Assembly: GCA_021029095.1 (NCBI GenBank)
Contig: JAJOHG010000020.1
Span: 372,001-436,000, forward strand
Source: Phellopilus nigrolimitatus
Taxonomy: Eukaryota > Basidiomycota > Agaricomycetes > Hymenochaetales > Hymenochaetaceae
Direction: 5' to 3'
DNA: 64,000 nt
A model generated the notes under the pieces. That model worked only from the letters and a program-made list of their open reading frames with translations, was not told the DNA's origin and made no database searches. This document shows positions 1 to 11,823 of the stretch, in pieces. Positions within the stretch are counted from its first letter, which is position 1. Every line of letters starts with the position of its first letter. The position numbers were made by a program, and so were the translations under genes.

Positions 1-1931
1 AGTACGAAGGGCAAGAAAAAGAATTTGAGCAGGCTCTGCAGATGGTCCTCCCTGAGGTCATCTCAGAGGACCCGCGCTTCCTAGAGAAGAATGCTCCGCC
101 ACTTGCTGAAGAATTTCCGTCGGGTGCTAAAGTATTCTTCCTTGGCGACCCTGGCTACGGCGTTGCGGCTCAGGTCTCGGAGACGACGGAGAAATCGCTG
201 TCTGTCACGCTTGCGGTACGCACCCTTCACTCTCGTTAACAAATTGACAATCTGATGGACCGTTCGGATTTTTTTCTCCAGTTCTTCCCGAACGAGAAGG
301 TCGAGATTGAGAAGTTTAAGGCGATCGTCTCGAACCGGCTCGGTGCAAAGTATTTCCCGTCATATACCGTTGCGGAGATGATCGGGATCTCAGGACACGC
401 GCTATCAAAGATCACAGCGAGCTTCATGGTGCTGACGGCTGACGGACAAAAGAACAACTTGGGCTTGAGTCTCAAGTTTGAGGCGAAGAGTCTGAAGGTT
501 ATAGGCTACTCTCGCAAAAATGGCCGGTTCTGGGAATTCAGTGAAAAGGCCGTTCAGCTCATACGGGAGTACAAGGTAAGTTGGGTTTGAAGTATTATCG
601 AATCCTCAGGAGCTCACGGCGAGCAGCAAGCGTTCCCGGAGGTTTTCCTCAGACTCGGCGGTAATGGTGATCGTAAGTTATCGTTGTCTTCTATATACAT
701 AAGTGGTATTCAAGTTAATTTCCCAGAAATGGCGAGATCCTCGGATGTCTTCCCTGTGGAGAAGCCAGATCTGAAAGTGCGCGAAGTTAAGTCGTGGCTA
801 AGCGGCAAGGGAGTTCGCGATCTAGAGGCTGTCTCTTTGTTCTGTGACCAGCTCGATAAGGAGAGCGTGTCGCAGATCGTTGGACTCGCGGATGAGTGCA
901 CGCAAAACAAGTCCGCGACGTCAATCAAGAAGGCGATGGTAAAAGGCATTCCGCGACAAGCAATTCTAAAGCCCGCGCACGCGGTGTATAGGTTGCAAAA
1001 CCAGACGTTTGCTCTCGGAGATAGGGTGATTATGGTCCAGGACTCCGGAAGTGTGCCTCTTGCGGTCAAAGGCGTAGTCGTAGGCATCAATGCGAAGTCT
1101 CTAGACATTGCGTGGGACGTGCCGTTCATGGCGGGGACTACGTTAGGCGATCGGCGAGTCTTCACCTATCCACTTAGATTTGTCGAATACTCATATAAAT
1201 TCTTTAGATGCCCAATGTACCGAGGCTCGACGGTGGACTTCAATGCGTGTTTGAACCTAACGCGACCACAGTTCATCGTATCTACCAACCCGAATGCACC
1301 TCCTGCCCAGCAAAATATTGGGCCCCGGCAGCAACAGCAACGTATCGGGTCGTATCCTGCTGTGCAGCCCGCCCCGGGACAGGCGCCGGCTGCTGGGTTC
1401 CATCCAGCAACGTCTCGGTGCGTCCGAAGCTTCTCCAGAAATCACATATGAAACGACTAACTGGTCCCGTCTTTTAGTGGAGGACCACCGATGCGCATTA
1501 TGACCAACCCGAATCGTGGCAGAGGCGGAGGTGGACGTGGTGGTGTGCCGCACGTCAACGGACAGACACGGGTGAACGGCAATGCCGACCACGCCAATGA
1601 CATTGTCAACGGCGCAGGGCAGCAGCGGCATTCTGACGCTGCTCACGGGTCTAATGAGGATGCTACCACCGCAAACGCGAACCCTCCTGCGACGAGACAA
1701 TTGAGGGGTGGGTTTCGAGGTGGCCATGGGCATCGCGGTGCGGCACCGTATCAGCCGCCAACGCCGTTGTCGCATACGTTTGGCCCGCCGCCCAGGGGCT
1801 TCGCGAACCCGCGTGCAAGAGGGGGCTTCGACCGCGGTCGAGGAGGTCCAATGGGTGTCAGCCGAGGCGGGTTCCGGGGCCGGGGACGGGGCGGTTCTCC
1901 ACTACCTTCGCCCAATGGGCAGGCGAGTTGA
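1..1931 (+). CDS. XRN1: 5'-3' exoribonuclease 1 (XRN1/Kem1), C-terminal part; 5' end outside window
   Basis: This is the C-terminal half of the cytoplasmic 5'-3' exonuclease that degrades decapped mRNA. I read six exons: 1-215, 282-575, 627-672, 727-1153, 1208-1417 and 1478-1931, all in one frame, about 548 codons. The middle exons carry the family's small beta-barrel region (FPSGAKVFFLGDPGYG) and the SH3-like region (ALGDRVIMVQDSG). They are followed by the signature CPMYRGSTVDFNACLNLT. The tail from about 1500 is rich in RGG/GRG and Gln/Pro, as in fungal Xrn1 tails. The catalytic N-terminal domain lies upstream of the window. The intron at 1154-1207 begins GCGAGT, so it is a GC-AG intron; without it the conserved motif breaks. 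No frame break is needed. The family call is firm; only the acceptor at 626 is less certain. Confidence 0.93.
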
Positions 1932-2243
1932 AGGTTGAAATTGATGCGCGATGCTTAATGTTGGTTAGAAGTGATGTTCTCTTTCATTCTTATGAGCCAT
2001 GGCACATATACATAGATCGATACTGTAGCATTACCTCTTATCTGTTTTGCTTTCTTTCTTTTTTATCTTTGTTATGTTGCTGCTGTCCAATGCACATGTG
2101 TATTTTGTGAAGCGTCTGTTATCTTATCTTATTAGATTAGCGCTGCACTGCAGTGACTCAATTTTTAGAAGTCGGCCGTTGCTTGCAATTCGAGTCGATC
2201 CTCATCTACTTGCTGAGCTCGTCCAGGACGGACTAGACGACCG

Positions 2244-4380
2244 ATGGCTGAGATCCACGACCATTTTGATACCATTTTGATTCTAGACTTTGGCTCCCAA
2301 GTATGTTCACGACTGATCTCCCTCGACCGCCGCGAGCTCCGACTCACAAAAAAAAAACGAATTTAGTACAGTCACTTGATTACCAGACGATGCAGAGAAC
2401 ACAATGTTTATGCTGAACTGCTGCCATGCACTCAAAAAATCGCGGACATCAAGTGGAAACCGAAGGGTGCGTGCCTCGCCAGCTTGTTGTTGAACAAGTC
2501 GCATATAACCAGGCCGCACACATCACAGGTGTCATTCTCTCGGGCTCGCCATACTCCGTCTACGATGACGGCGCGCCCCACGTCGACCCTGCGGTCTTCG
2601 AACTTGGCGTGCCTGTGCTCGGGATCTGCTACGGTCTCCAGGAAATGGCGTGGAACTTGAAGGGCAAGGTCGCGAAGTGCGACCACCGCGAGTACGGCTT
2701 TGCGCAGCTCCAGGTTGGTAAGGGCGAGAAGGGGGTGGATGCGCTCTTTGACTCGCTCGGTGAGGAGATGCAGGTGCGCTTGCCTTTTCCCTTTCTCTTT
2801 CTTTCTCAAAGATTTTGGTTGTCTAATTCCACGTCGTCGAAGGTGTGGATGTCCCATGGCGACCAGCTTTCGGAGCTCCCGCCCAACTTCCACGTCGTCG
2901 GCAAGACTCGCACTGCACCTTTCGCCGCCGTTAAGCACGACTCGAAGCCATTCTGGGGGATTCAGTTCCACCCGGAGGTCACGCACTCGCCCATGGGCAG
3001 GGCTCTCATCGGCCAGTTCGTGCTCAAGATCTGCGAGTGTCAGTCGCATTGGACGATGGTGGGCCCCGTTCTTCCGTCCAAATCTAATCTTCGAAATCGA
3101 ACACTTTTTTCCAGGAAGAGTTCATTGGGAAAGAGGTGAAACGGATCAGAGACATGGTTGGACCCACAGGGCGCGTTATCGGTGCTGTCAGCGGCGGTGT
3201 CGATAGCACCGTCGCAGCGAAGCTGATGCACGAGGCCATCGGCGACCGCTTCCACGCAATCATGGTCGACAACGGCGTGTTGCGCCTGAATGAGGGCCAG
3301 ACAGTGTACGAGCGGCTGAATAAGGACCTCGGCGTAAACCTCACGCTCGTCGACTCTTCGGACCTTTTTCTCGAGCGCCTCGCGGACGTCGAGGACCCCG
3401 AGCAAAAGCGCAAAATCATCGGGAACACGTTCATCCACGTATTCGAGGCGGAGGCACACAAGCTCGACGCGGCGCTGCAGGAGGCTAACGGCCCCGGCTC
3501 CGGCGAAGCACAAAAGATCGAGTGGCTGCTCCAGGGCACGCTCTACCCCGATGTGATCGAGAGCATCAGCTTCAAGGGCCCGAGTGCGACGATCAAGACG
3601 CACCACAACGTCGGGGGCCTGCTCAAGGACATGAAACTAAAACTCATCGAGCCTCTTCGCGAGCTCTTCAAAGGTACGTCCTTAACTCACCTCCCTAAGG
3701 GCGCAATTGTTTAAAATCATCTCCAGACGAGGTACGTGCCCTCGGCCGGCTGCTCAACATCCCGAACCACCTAGTGCAGCGCCACCCCTTTCCCGGGCCT
3801 GGACTCGCCATCCGCATCCTCGGGCCCGTCACGCGCGAGCAGGTGCAGATCCTGCAGAAGGCGGATAACATCTACATCGAGGAGATCCGCAGCGCGGGGC
3901 TGTATGACCAGATCAGCCAGGCGTTTGCGGTACTGCTCCCCGTCAAGGCTGTTGGTGTCATGGGTGACAAGCGGACGTACGAGCAGGTGCGTCTCTCGAT
4001 TTTTCTTCCTTGTTTTTTATTTTTTATTTTATTATTATTATCGATATTGAAATGTACATGCATGTGTAGGTCATCGCGCTGCGCGCAGTACAATCAGAGG
4101 ACTTCATGACCGCAGATTGGTGAGCGTGTATTTAAAACAGACATCTACCCGATGCCCTCGGGAACTCATGCTGATATTGTTTTTAAAGGTACGTCTTCCC
4201 GCCGGAGGTCCTCCGCAAGATCTCTAGCCGGATCACGAACGAAGTGGAAGGCGTGAACCGTGTCACGTACGACATCTCATCGAAGCCGCCTGCAGTAAGT
4301 TGGCGTCTCTGTCCCACTGCGACCTTATAGTTACGCTCACGCTCTCATTTTCATCTGTTCAGACTGTGGAATGGCTATGA
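2244..4380 (+). CDS. GUA1: GMP synthase (glutamine-hydrolysing)
   Basis: The enzyme converts XMP to GMP using ATP and glutamine, the last step of de novo guanine nucleotide synthesis in the cytosol. Nine exons fit in frame: 2244-2300, 2367-2466, 2529-2773, 2843-3058, 3115-3673, 3727-3986, 4070-4119, 4189-4294 and 4363-4380. They give about 536 residues, the usual length. The N-terminal glutamine amidotransferase domain starts LILDFGSQ. It has the nucleophile loop [10 protein letters not shown] and the His-Glu site [11 protein letters not shown]. The ATP-pyrophosphatase P-loop is [12 protein letters not shown]. The C-terminal dimerisation domain contains [12 protein letters not shown] and ends TVEWL. 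The start at 2244 gives the canonical N-terminus. The reading frame is intact throughout, unlike several neighbours. It lies about 300 bp after XRN1 on the same strand. Confidence 0.95.
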
Positions 4381-5656
4381 ATTTAAGAAAAGAATTCTGT
4401 AAGACACGTTTTCGATGCTCTTTAGAAAGGACGATATCAGCTGTGCTGACCGGTCAGGCGATTCTCGTCATGCCACGGGAATGGAGATGTGTGCAATATA
4501 TTGTTCTATCGTTGAGTATACATGCACGTCCGTCCAATATCCGGATTTTTGCGACCGTTGTTTCTTTGTTGTTTTACCTTTTGGTATTTTTTCATCCATT
4601 TTACGTGAAAAAGAAAAATACTGCCTTATCCTTTTGTATTGTGGGTAATCTTGCCCAAATATGTGCTCGTCTTTCCCATGTTCTTTCGAACAATGATCGA
4701 ATCTTGTCCGGCAAGTGCCCAGGTAAATTTCGAGGTCCTCCTACCTGCATTGACATGAACGTAGACCGGCCTCTGTAAAATAAGCCGATAGCGAGGAGTT
4801 GGTTCGCGTTCAAATCGAGTATCGGCGCAGAGCCGCTCGGTGGCTCCTCCAAGATCCTCCCGCGCTAGCCAGTGAGATGGCGTAGTCTTTTATGTGCGGC
4901 GACATGAACCATCGACTAACAGTGTCCGGCAGGAGGACGACTGCAAATTGACCGAGAACCAAAAATAAGGAAGCCCGTGGGCCGTGGTCATCTGACTACG
5001 AATACGAACTTGAGCTATGTATAGCAGTGAACACATGTAGACAGCGTCTATCAAGGAACGACACGACTTGCCCTCTGCTCACCACCACCGCTGTCGTCGC
5101 TCGTCGTCCTCCAACTTGTCCGCCGTCGCCCTATCGGTTGTTTCGTCGCTCCGTTGTGTTTTTTTCGGGTGCATTCATACACGCTTTGCAAATTCTCTCA
5201 CGACTGACTCAGATAGTCAGACATCATTTGCGTATATTCGTCGTCGTCGTTTCCTCGTGACTGTTGTCTTGTAGCTTCGGTACACGGTACGCTTGCAACT
5301 TATATAATGCGCTTACTTTGCTGATCTGATTTCGTTCGCGGGAAATTCAGTTGCCATTCAAGTGTGTATCTGTCTGACGTTTCGTTCAAACTAACTATTG
5401 ATAATTGTCCCACTTATTATTGAAGACTGTCTCTAGCCTGCCGCCGTGCAAGCTTCTTTCTGCACTTTCTACCGTTCTTTTTCATAGGTGAGTCTCATGT
5501 CGCTCTTAGATCAGTAGAACGGATTTACCTTCAAAGACTTGTCTGTTTTGTTTCGTAGGGTCTACGAGCCTACGCTTCGTATGTTTGATCATCACGCGTG
5601 CTCTATTTACTTGTATCCATATTGATTTGAAAATTATTCAACAGTTTGATATCGAC
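4381..5656. other. intergenic stretch, no gene recognised
   Basis: This holds the GMP synthase 3' flank and the promoter/leader region of the next gene. The last 600 bp are pyrimidine-rich on the plus strand, as in fungal promoters and leaders. There are only short ORFs without recognisable domains. Confidence 0.6.
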
Positions 5657-7903
5657 ATGGAGTATGCAAGTACGGCTCTTGATATTGCCAAGGAGATTCA
5701 TGCGCTTGTCGAAAAGGCTTGTGCATCATTTAGTAGATGATTACGAAACTGGCTGACTCGGTCTCCTTAACAGCATTCCAAAAACAAGAAGAACCTTCTC
5801 AGAGTATCTGTCCGTTTAGTTGATGACATCCAGAGGCTTGAGGACCTCCGAAAGGGTCAAGTAAGGGAGCATTTGGCGGAACTTGATAAGGATATTACAT
5901 CGCTGCAAAGGTATGCATTTGATGTTTCTAAAGATAATAACAACTGCACAATAATGAGCTCTTCGTTGCTCATTGCACAGTGATCTCGAGGATCTGTCTC
6001 TTGAATGCAAGAAAATCTATAAGCAAAAACCAGGGATGTTGGGCTCAGTCAAACACTTTGTAAAAACTCGAATCACAAATGTCGATGACATTGCAGAACA
6101 GATTGAGGAAATTCAGAAGCAATCAGATCGGATATACAACCGATTCCATGTGGGTGTTTCTTTCAATCACCTCTAAGAACCATGCCAATTTGATGAAAAT
6201 GGTGTCTCATTGTTGAAGGCTACAAATGTTGTGGCGGCCAGAATTGAAATCTCAGCCATAGCTCCCTTGCTAATGGCAGAACTGGGTCCACTGGTCCAAG
6301 GGGTCCAACAGACTCTAGACGCCCACGTCGCTACGAGCCAGAATGACTTGACACAGGCTGGTGCCCTGTTCGGTGCAGATACTATGACACTTCCACAGAA
6401 AAAGGAAGCATATCATATGGCTTCGCAGGTAAACTTACCTCAGTATAAGTTACATTATGGTCTTAATGATAATTCTACCAGGAACTTGAAGCTGCTGATG
6501 AGAAAAGTGCAGAGTTCAGAATCATTTCACTCAAGGTGAAAGCCTTTGAGGCTGCATTGAATACAAATCTATCATTGCTCCGAAAGTTGAAAGTCAGCCT
6601 TCCGGAGAGCCATGTTGCCACTGCAGAAGGAGCATATTATTGCAATCTCAAGGATCCAGTCACCAATAGGGCCAATGCTGTCCAGGAAACTTATATGTTA
6701 CTTGGCATCTTCAGAGATGAAAGCACACATATGCCCATGACTGAGTGGCTTGGAAGAGCAAACAAGCTTGTATACACCCTTCTGCATTCTTTAGGATTGC
6801 GAAGCGAGGCATTCAGGATGTCCACAGTCTGTATGACTATTTCTCAATATCTGGCAAATCAGTATCCACTGGTTTTTCAATCTGAACTTGCCACATCTTT
6901 AAATACATCAGCTATGTCCTTGGCTGCTGTAGGAAAGCATCGGGAAGCTCTGAAAGCCAGTCAGGAATCTGTGGATATTAGGAGGGAACTTGCAAAGGAC
7001 AGCCCAAAGGTCTTTAGGCCTGATCTCGCCATGTCTCTGAACAACCTATCCAACCGGTTGTCTGATGTTGGCCAGCACCAAAAGGCTCTGGATTCCATCC
7101 AGGAGTCTGTGGAAATCTACAGGGGACTTGCAAAGGACAGTCCAGAGGTCTTTAGGCCTGATCTCGCCATGTCTCTGGCCAACCTATCCATCCAGTTGTC
7201 TGACATTAATCAGCACCAGAAGGCTCTGGATGTCATTCAGGAATCTCTAGAAATCTACAGAGAATTAGCAAAGGACAGTCCAGAGGTCTTTAGGCCTGAT
7301 CTCGCCATGTCTCTAAACAACCTCTCCAACCAATTGTCTGGTGCTGGTCAGCACCAAAAGGCTCTGGATGTCATCCAGGAATCTGTGGGAATTTTCAGGG
7401 AACTTGCAAAGGACAGTCCAGAGATCTTTAGGCCTGATCTGGCTGTGTCTCTGAGCAGCCTATCCAGCCGGTTGTATGAAGTTGGTCAGCACCAAAAGGC
7501 CCTGTATTTCATCCAGGAGTCTGTGGGTATTAGAAGGGAACTAGCAAAGAACAGCCCAGAGGTCTTTAGGCCTGATCTGGCCTTGTCTCTGACCAACCTA
7601 ACCATTCAGTTGTCTTATTCTGGTCAGCACCAGAAGGCTCTGGATGCCATCCAGGAATCTGTGGGTATTAGAAGGGAACGTGCAAAGGACAGTCCAGAGG
7701 TCTTTAGGTGTGCCCTTGGTGAATCACTATATACATATGGCAGCAATTTGGAGAAAGCTGGACAGTTATTGAAGGCAAAGGAATGCTTGAAGGAGAGCAT
7801 AGAGATTTTGCAGGAATACATAGAAGTGTGTCCTGGGAAGGTGAAGAGGCCTTTTGATCGTGCCGTATTTTTGATGGAGAGGCTGGAATCTGAAGGTAAT
7901 TAG
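5657..7903 (+). CDS. TPR-repeat protein with helical, MLKL/HeLo-like N-terminal domain
   Basis: The protein is about 666 residues in five exons: 5657-5719, 5774-5910, 5981-6149, 6219-6428 and 6482-7903. Residues 1-180 are charged amphipathic helices (e.g. NKKNLLRVSVRLVDDIQRLE). Their pattern resembles the four-helix N-terminal domain of MLKL/HeLo-like proteins; this is an inference from pattern, not a motif hit. The C-terminal half is a tetratricopeptide array with a 46-residue unit containing GQHQKALD and ESVEIYRELAKDSPEVF. No NACHT, NB-ARC or kinase domain lies between them. The first splice site is odd. A plain GT donor would break the frame, so either a GC donor near 5717 or a one-base error must be assumed. 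A role as an NLR-like or cell-death-related adaptor is possible but unproven. Confidence 0.75.
6875..7702 (+). repeat. six in-frame 138-bp tandem repeats encoding TPR units
   Basis: Six consecutive units of exactly 138 bp start at 6875, 7013, 7151, 7289, 7427 and 7565. From the second unit on, the repeats are nearly identical at DNA level around TTTAGGCCTGATCT and CAGCACCA(A/G)AAGGC. The first unit and the sequence after 7703 are diverged. This pattern indicates recent unequal crossing-over or gene conversion within the gene. Confidence 0.92.
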
Positions 7904-8186
7904 CGGAGTGGTGGTTTCCAAATTTGCTGGGTATAGTGTCTGTCTTCGAATACTTTGTAATACTACCTGAACAGAGTCGTTTATGAAAAGTGTCTGCATG
8001 ATCGAGATATCAGATGTCAAATAGGTTGCATTCGAAATCATGTAGCCCACGGTTAACAATGTTTCTCGTTATTGTGTCGTGACTATCGTGAGTTGATGAA
8101 GCACGCATGGAGCAACACAATATATAAGGTCAGGAATAGTCCAGACGAACCGATAAGAATTAATAGATTCAAGTCATAAAGGCATA

Positions 8187-9612
8187 TCATCTCCTCCCAA
8201 AGCTTAGCTTCCTCGGCCGCGAGTTGGTGTTCACGTTGCTAATCGCGCCTGTGCCATCTTGCGCGAATCGCTGCCGAAGTGGTCCTTCTACGGGCGCGCC
8301 GTACCTAGATTTCCCGCTTGTGATTCCAGCCCCGGACTCACACGCTTTACTCGAATCCGACGAGGATGACGAGAACGCCTCTCCTTCTTTTGTGGTAAAC
8401 CGGCACCTGTGTTTGGCATACATGGGAGGGTTGGCATATCGCGCTGCGGAGCACGTATAGCAACCGCAATACGGAGCATGATCCGGACGCAATGATGGGG
8501 TCGAAATGAGCAAGACTGCGAAGCAGAGATCGCCAGCGGCTGACCATGCTGCAAAACAGGCCGTACGTGCATGTCCGCGTTGTGCATAAGAGGAGGGACG
8601 AGTTTCGTTGTGCTGTAGCGATGGTGAGGATGGGTCCTCACAACGGAAGCAGGACCGGATGTCGACGCTCCACCCAATGCCCGCAGCCGCTCGCGCTCGC
8701 GTTCGAGCTCCTGCGCACGAAGTCCGATCTCCCGCTCGCGGGCGCGCAACGATTATGCATTTTCGCACCGCTCCAGCTCCTTGAGCTCCTCGATACGCCG
8801 CCGATGTCGAACTCTGATGCTGTCGGAGCTAGGTTCGGTGCTGGAGGCCCAGCACCCTGCACAGCTCGTGCTATGGGAGAGCTCGGCATTTCGTCCCGGA
8901 AACTGTGGACTACTGATCTAGTGCTCACAGGAGGGATGGCCTTAATGATGTCTCCGAAGGAGGATGATCTGGGTCTGAGTTCGTTGACGCTGACGGCGTG
9001 GATAGTTCAACGAGAGCGATCGCTGTCGTCAGTGAGCGCCGGGGTATTGTGATCAACCAAGATTTCGGAGGTTCTAACATCGGTATAGAGGCCACAGGGA
9101 TTTCCTTAGAAGATTGGACAGAACGAATTTCTCTGTCGTCGTACTCTCTTTATCTTCGTCGTTGGCTCGACGGACTGGGTAAGATGAAAAGTGATAGAGG
9201 AATCTGCGCCATATTTGGCAGAGGGAAGTGCGTCGGAGGTGACGGGAAGGACGAGAGCGGCTCAATCGACCGGACAGAGTCCGTAGTAAATTTCTCTGCT
9301 GTCGCGGGGAAATACGAGGATGGTGGTGGCGCGACTGTGTGCGCCCGATTATGTAGCAGACCGGACGAGCGGGGACTGAAAAGTGCCGTGCCCGAGGTAT
9401 GGAAGTGGAGGAAGAGGACACGCCGATGCTCGCAGGGGACGTGTAGCCAGGGGCTGTCGACCGCTGCACTGAAGACTGCCCGTTGATCCTGCAGCCGCCT
9501 TCGCAAGCCGGACGCACATCTCGTCGACCCTACCACTACTTATCGCCTCATGCTCAGCCTCCTGATCGTCCCCGTCTTCCTTGTCCTCGGTGTGCGAGTT
9601 GATTTCAGACAT
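8187..9612 (-). pseudogene. decayed gene for a conserved fungal hypothetical protein
   Basis: The putative start at 9612 gives an acidic N-terminus (MSEINSHTEDKEDGD). Downstream minus-strand pieces look protein-like: a Pro-rich SSFPSPPTHFPLP stretch, a coiled-coil RRRIEELKELER followed by an ELERERERLRAL helix, and a C-terminal HAPYCGCYTCSAARY motif near 8430. These lie in different frames, and a TAA sits in frame between the two coiled-coil halves at about 8752. I do not recognise a named family or function. Either several introns plus base errors or true gene decay could explain the breaks. A MITE lies 21 bp upstream of the putative start, which may have disturbed its expression. Confidence 0.45.
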
Positions 9613-9633
9613 GCTTCCTGTCCACCCGCCCCC

Positions 9634-9946
9634 TAGTGTTGCCGTGGTTTGGTTTGGTCCGGTTTTCAGCCTTTTTGCTGAAAACCGAAACCAAACCTCC
9701 GGTTCGGTTCGCAAATTTTGGCCAAACCGAACCGAGTTCCCCGGTTTGGTTCGGCTTGGTTCGGTTTAAACTGCGGTTTAATTACCATATATGGTAATAT
9801 ATTCGGTTTGAAACAGGATTTGGCCCAAACCGATCGGTTTTGTTTTATTATTTTATCAAACCGAACCGAATCGAAACCGAACCGGAGGTTTGGTTCGGCT
9901 TCAAACCAGGTTTGGATCGGTTCGGGACCAAACTGCGGCAACACTA
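9634..9946. mobile_element. hAT-type MITE with perfect 8-bp target site duplication
   Basis: The 313-bp element starts TAGTGTTGCCG and ends with its exact inverse CGGCAACACTA. It is flanked on both sides by the same eight bases, CCGCCCCC (9626-9633 and 9947-9954). An 8-bp duplication and TAGxG-type ends are hallmarks of hAT transposons. The interior has no coding capacity. It is built from many GGTTTGG/GGTTCGG units and their complements around an AT-rich centre, so a single strand could fold on itself. Probably mobilised in trans by a transposase encoded elsewhere. Confidence 0.9.
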
Positions 9947-9954
9947 CCGCCCCC

Positions 9955-11143
9955 AATGCAACCAATCACAGGTGCAAATTTCCGAACGTACTCGCATGCA
10001 CGCGTCCATTCTGCGTCGGCGGTGCGCAAGATGCTTGCCGCGACGCTGTCCAGTCAATTCTTTGACGCAAATCCTGAGATAATAGACTTTCGAAAGACGT
10101 AGCTTCAGCCTCAGAACGGTTGTGCTTTTCAAGTGCATGGCATAGTCATGGGAATGCACAAGAGGTGATACAGGGCGACATACGGGCGGCGGGAGGAAGT
10201 GCTTTGTACGGAGACATGCGTGCACGAGGAAGGAAGGGAGATAAGACACCCAAGGAAAGATGTTTACACCTGCATGCTGTTGGTGCAAGGCCATGGCTCG
10301 TTCGACCGGGCGCACAACAAGAGATGAGACGGGTCCAAGCCGAGCGCATACTGATGTATGTGGAGAAGTCGATGACAACAGTCCATCGTGCTTTGAGCAT
10401 GCAGAGGTCGCATTGGAAGCCTAGAAGTCGCTGCGAGACATAGGCGAGGTGTCGGCGAACAGCAACGTCGCGCGCCATGTACATACTGACTCTGAGCCCC
10501 GACGATCCCACAGCGCGTGACTCGTGGATACAGGCCGACGCTAATCGGCGCGAATAAGGGCCCACTTATTTTTATTTTATTTCATTGCTTACATCATACT
10601 ATGACTTGACCCATTTCATTTCTTCCTAATTCTGTGGGAAAAAAAAAGACCGACACCTACACATCTGCAGGCCTTTGCAGGGCGCGCACTTGCGAACCAT
10701 GTCGATAATGCGACCGTACCCGACGGATGTTGAACTAGTCACACGAACGGCAATCGCTGCTTGAGCAACGGATGGGAACGTGAGTGCCATCCCCGCTGAA
10801 TTTGTCGCTAGCACCGGCTGCTGAGTGTGCGGGGTCTTGACGGTTGAATTTCAAGAACAGAGAGAGAAAATAGATGGAATCCAATTGTCTGGATTTTTGC
10901 TTCAAGGTGATGCGTCGATGTGATTGTAAAATTTGAAGTCGGGAGTGCATAAGACCAAGAAACAACAAACAGTGCAATTTTATGAGAACAAGCAGTCAAG
11001 TCCATCGTCAGAGCAGAAAACCGGAAGTAATATCGTTGATACAGATTAGTATAATGTCCGTCTACTCAACGAATCAACAAAATGTCAGATTGCAGGAACA
11101 TAAACAGCAAGCAACGTACGCGTACAAAGCATCGTGGTCTTCT
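9955..11143. other. intergenic stretch, no gene recognised
   Basis: The sequence between the MITE and the secreted-protein gene holds only short ORFs on both strands with no recognisable domain, RNA gene or repeat. Confidence 0.55.
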
Positions 11144-11823
11144 TTATCCTATAACTAGCCATGCGCCACCCATAGCACCCGCAAGCAATGCAGCACCCAC
11201 GCTCAGCGTGCGAGATACATGATGTAACTTAGGCCCGCCACTAGATGCGGAGTCCGCAGCAACAGTGTTTGTGCCGACGAGGCTGAGCCACTGGCTGTAT
11301 CCGAGTACGGTGCCCGTGAATGTTTGCGAGGGTGATACGACAATGGTGTTAAAAGACGGCGTGAACGTGGCCTGGATAACAGTTGTGTCCCCCTCTGCAT
11401 CCGTAGTAGTATATTGGAACGTGGTTTGCCCGGTCTGCGTCGCCCCGGCTGCCCTACTGGGCCCTGGTTGACGGCCTGTTGTGTTGTTGGCACTACAGGC
11501 GCTGTAGTTGTGGCGGTCGTAGCAGTCGTAGCAGTCGTGCCAGTCAGCGTTTGTCTGCCAAGGTTCCGCAATGGAACGTCGAATTAGAAATCGAAAGAAT
11601 TATATTGACAGGACGCACAAAGTCTGAGTAGTAGCCACGCCCGCGATAGGGTTGACAGTTACAACTTCAATAATAGTCTGGCCGAGTCTGTCATCGGCAG
11701 AAAGAGGTGAGTGTGCGTCTAGGCTGATCGCTGAAGCACTCACGCGTTCGTTGCGGTGAGCGTCTGCGCGCGCACCAATGCGGCGGTAAGACAAGCGAGA
11801 ACGACGGTAACGTGGTACCTCAT
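11144..11823 (-). CDS. small secreted, probably GPI-anchored Thr/Ser-rich protein
   Basis: Four exons fit: 11823-11744, 11687-11619, 11554-11497 and 11434-11144, giving about 165 residues. The N-terminus (MRYHVTVVLACLTAALVRAQ) is a typical signal peptide with a likely cut after Ala-Gln. The mature part is Thr/Ser-rich, with GQTIIEVVTVNP, TTATTATTATTTAP and FQYTTTDAEGDTTV. The C-terminus is hydrophobic (LSVGAALLAGAMGGAWLVIG) after small residues, as in GPI-anchor signals. The third intron (11435-11496, 62 nt) is my choice because reading straight through changes frame at GGGG; a one-base error is the alternative. The function is unknown; a cell-surface role is likely. It is transcribed divergently from OLA1, with about 390 bp between the starts. 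Confidence 0.72.

Noticed and set aside
8224..9486. Several plus-strand ORFs (e.g. 8546-9052, 8998-9486).
   Set aside because: They are antisense to the decayed minus-strand gene, whose coiled-coil and Cys motifs are the only protein-like signals.
9660..9930. Dense CCGAACC/GGTTCGG words that look like a CRISPR array, telomere or satellite.
   Set aside because: There are no regular spacers or unit length, and terminal inverted repeats with an 8-bp duplication enclose the region, so it is the interior of a MITE.
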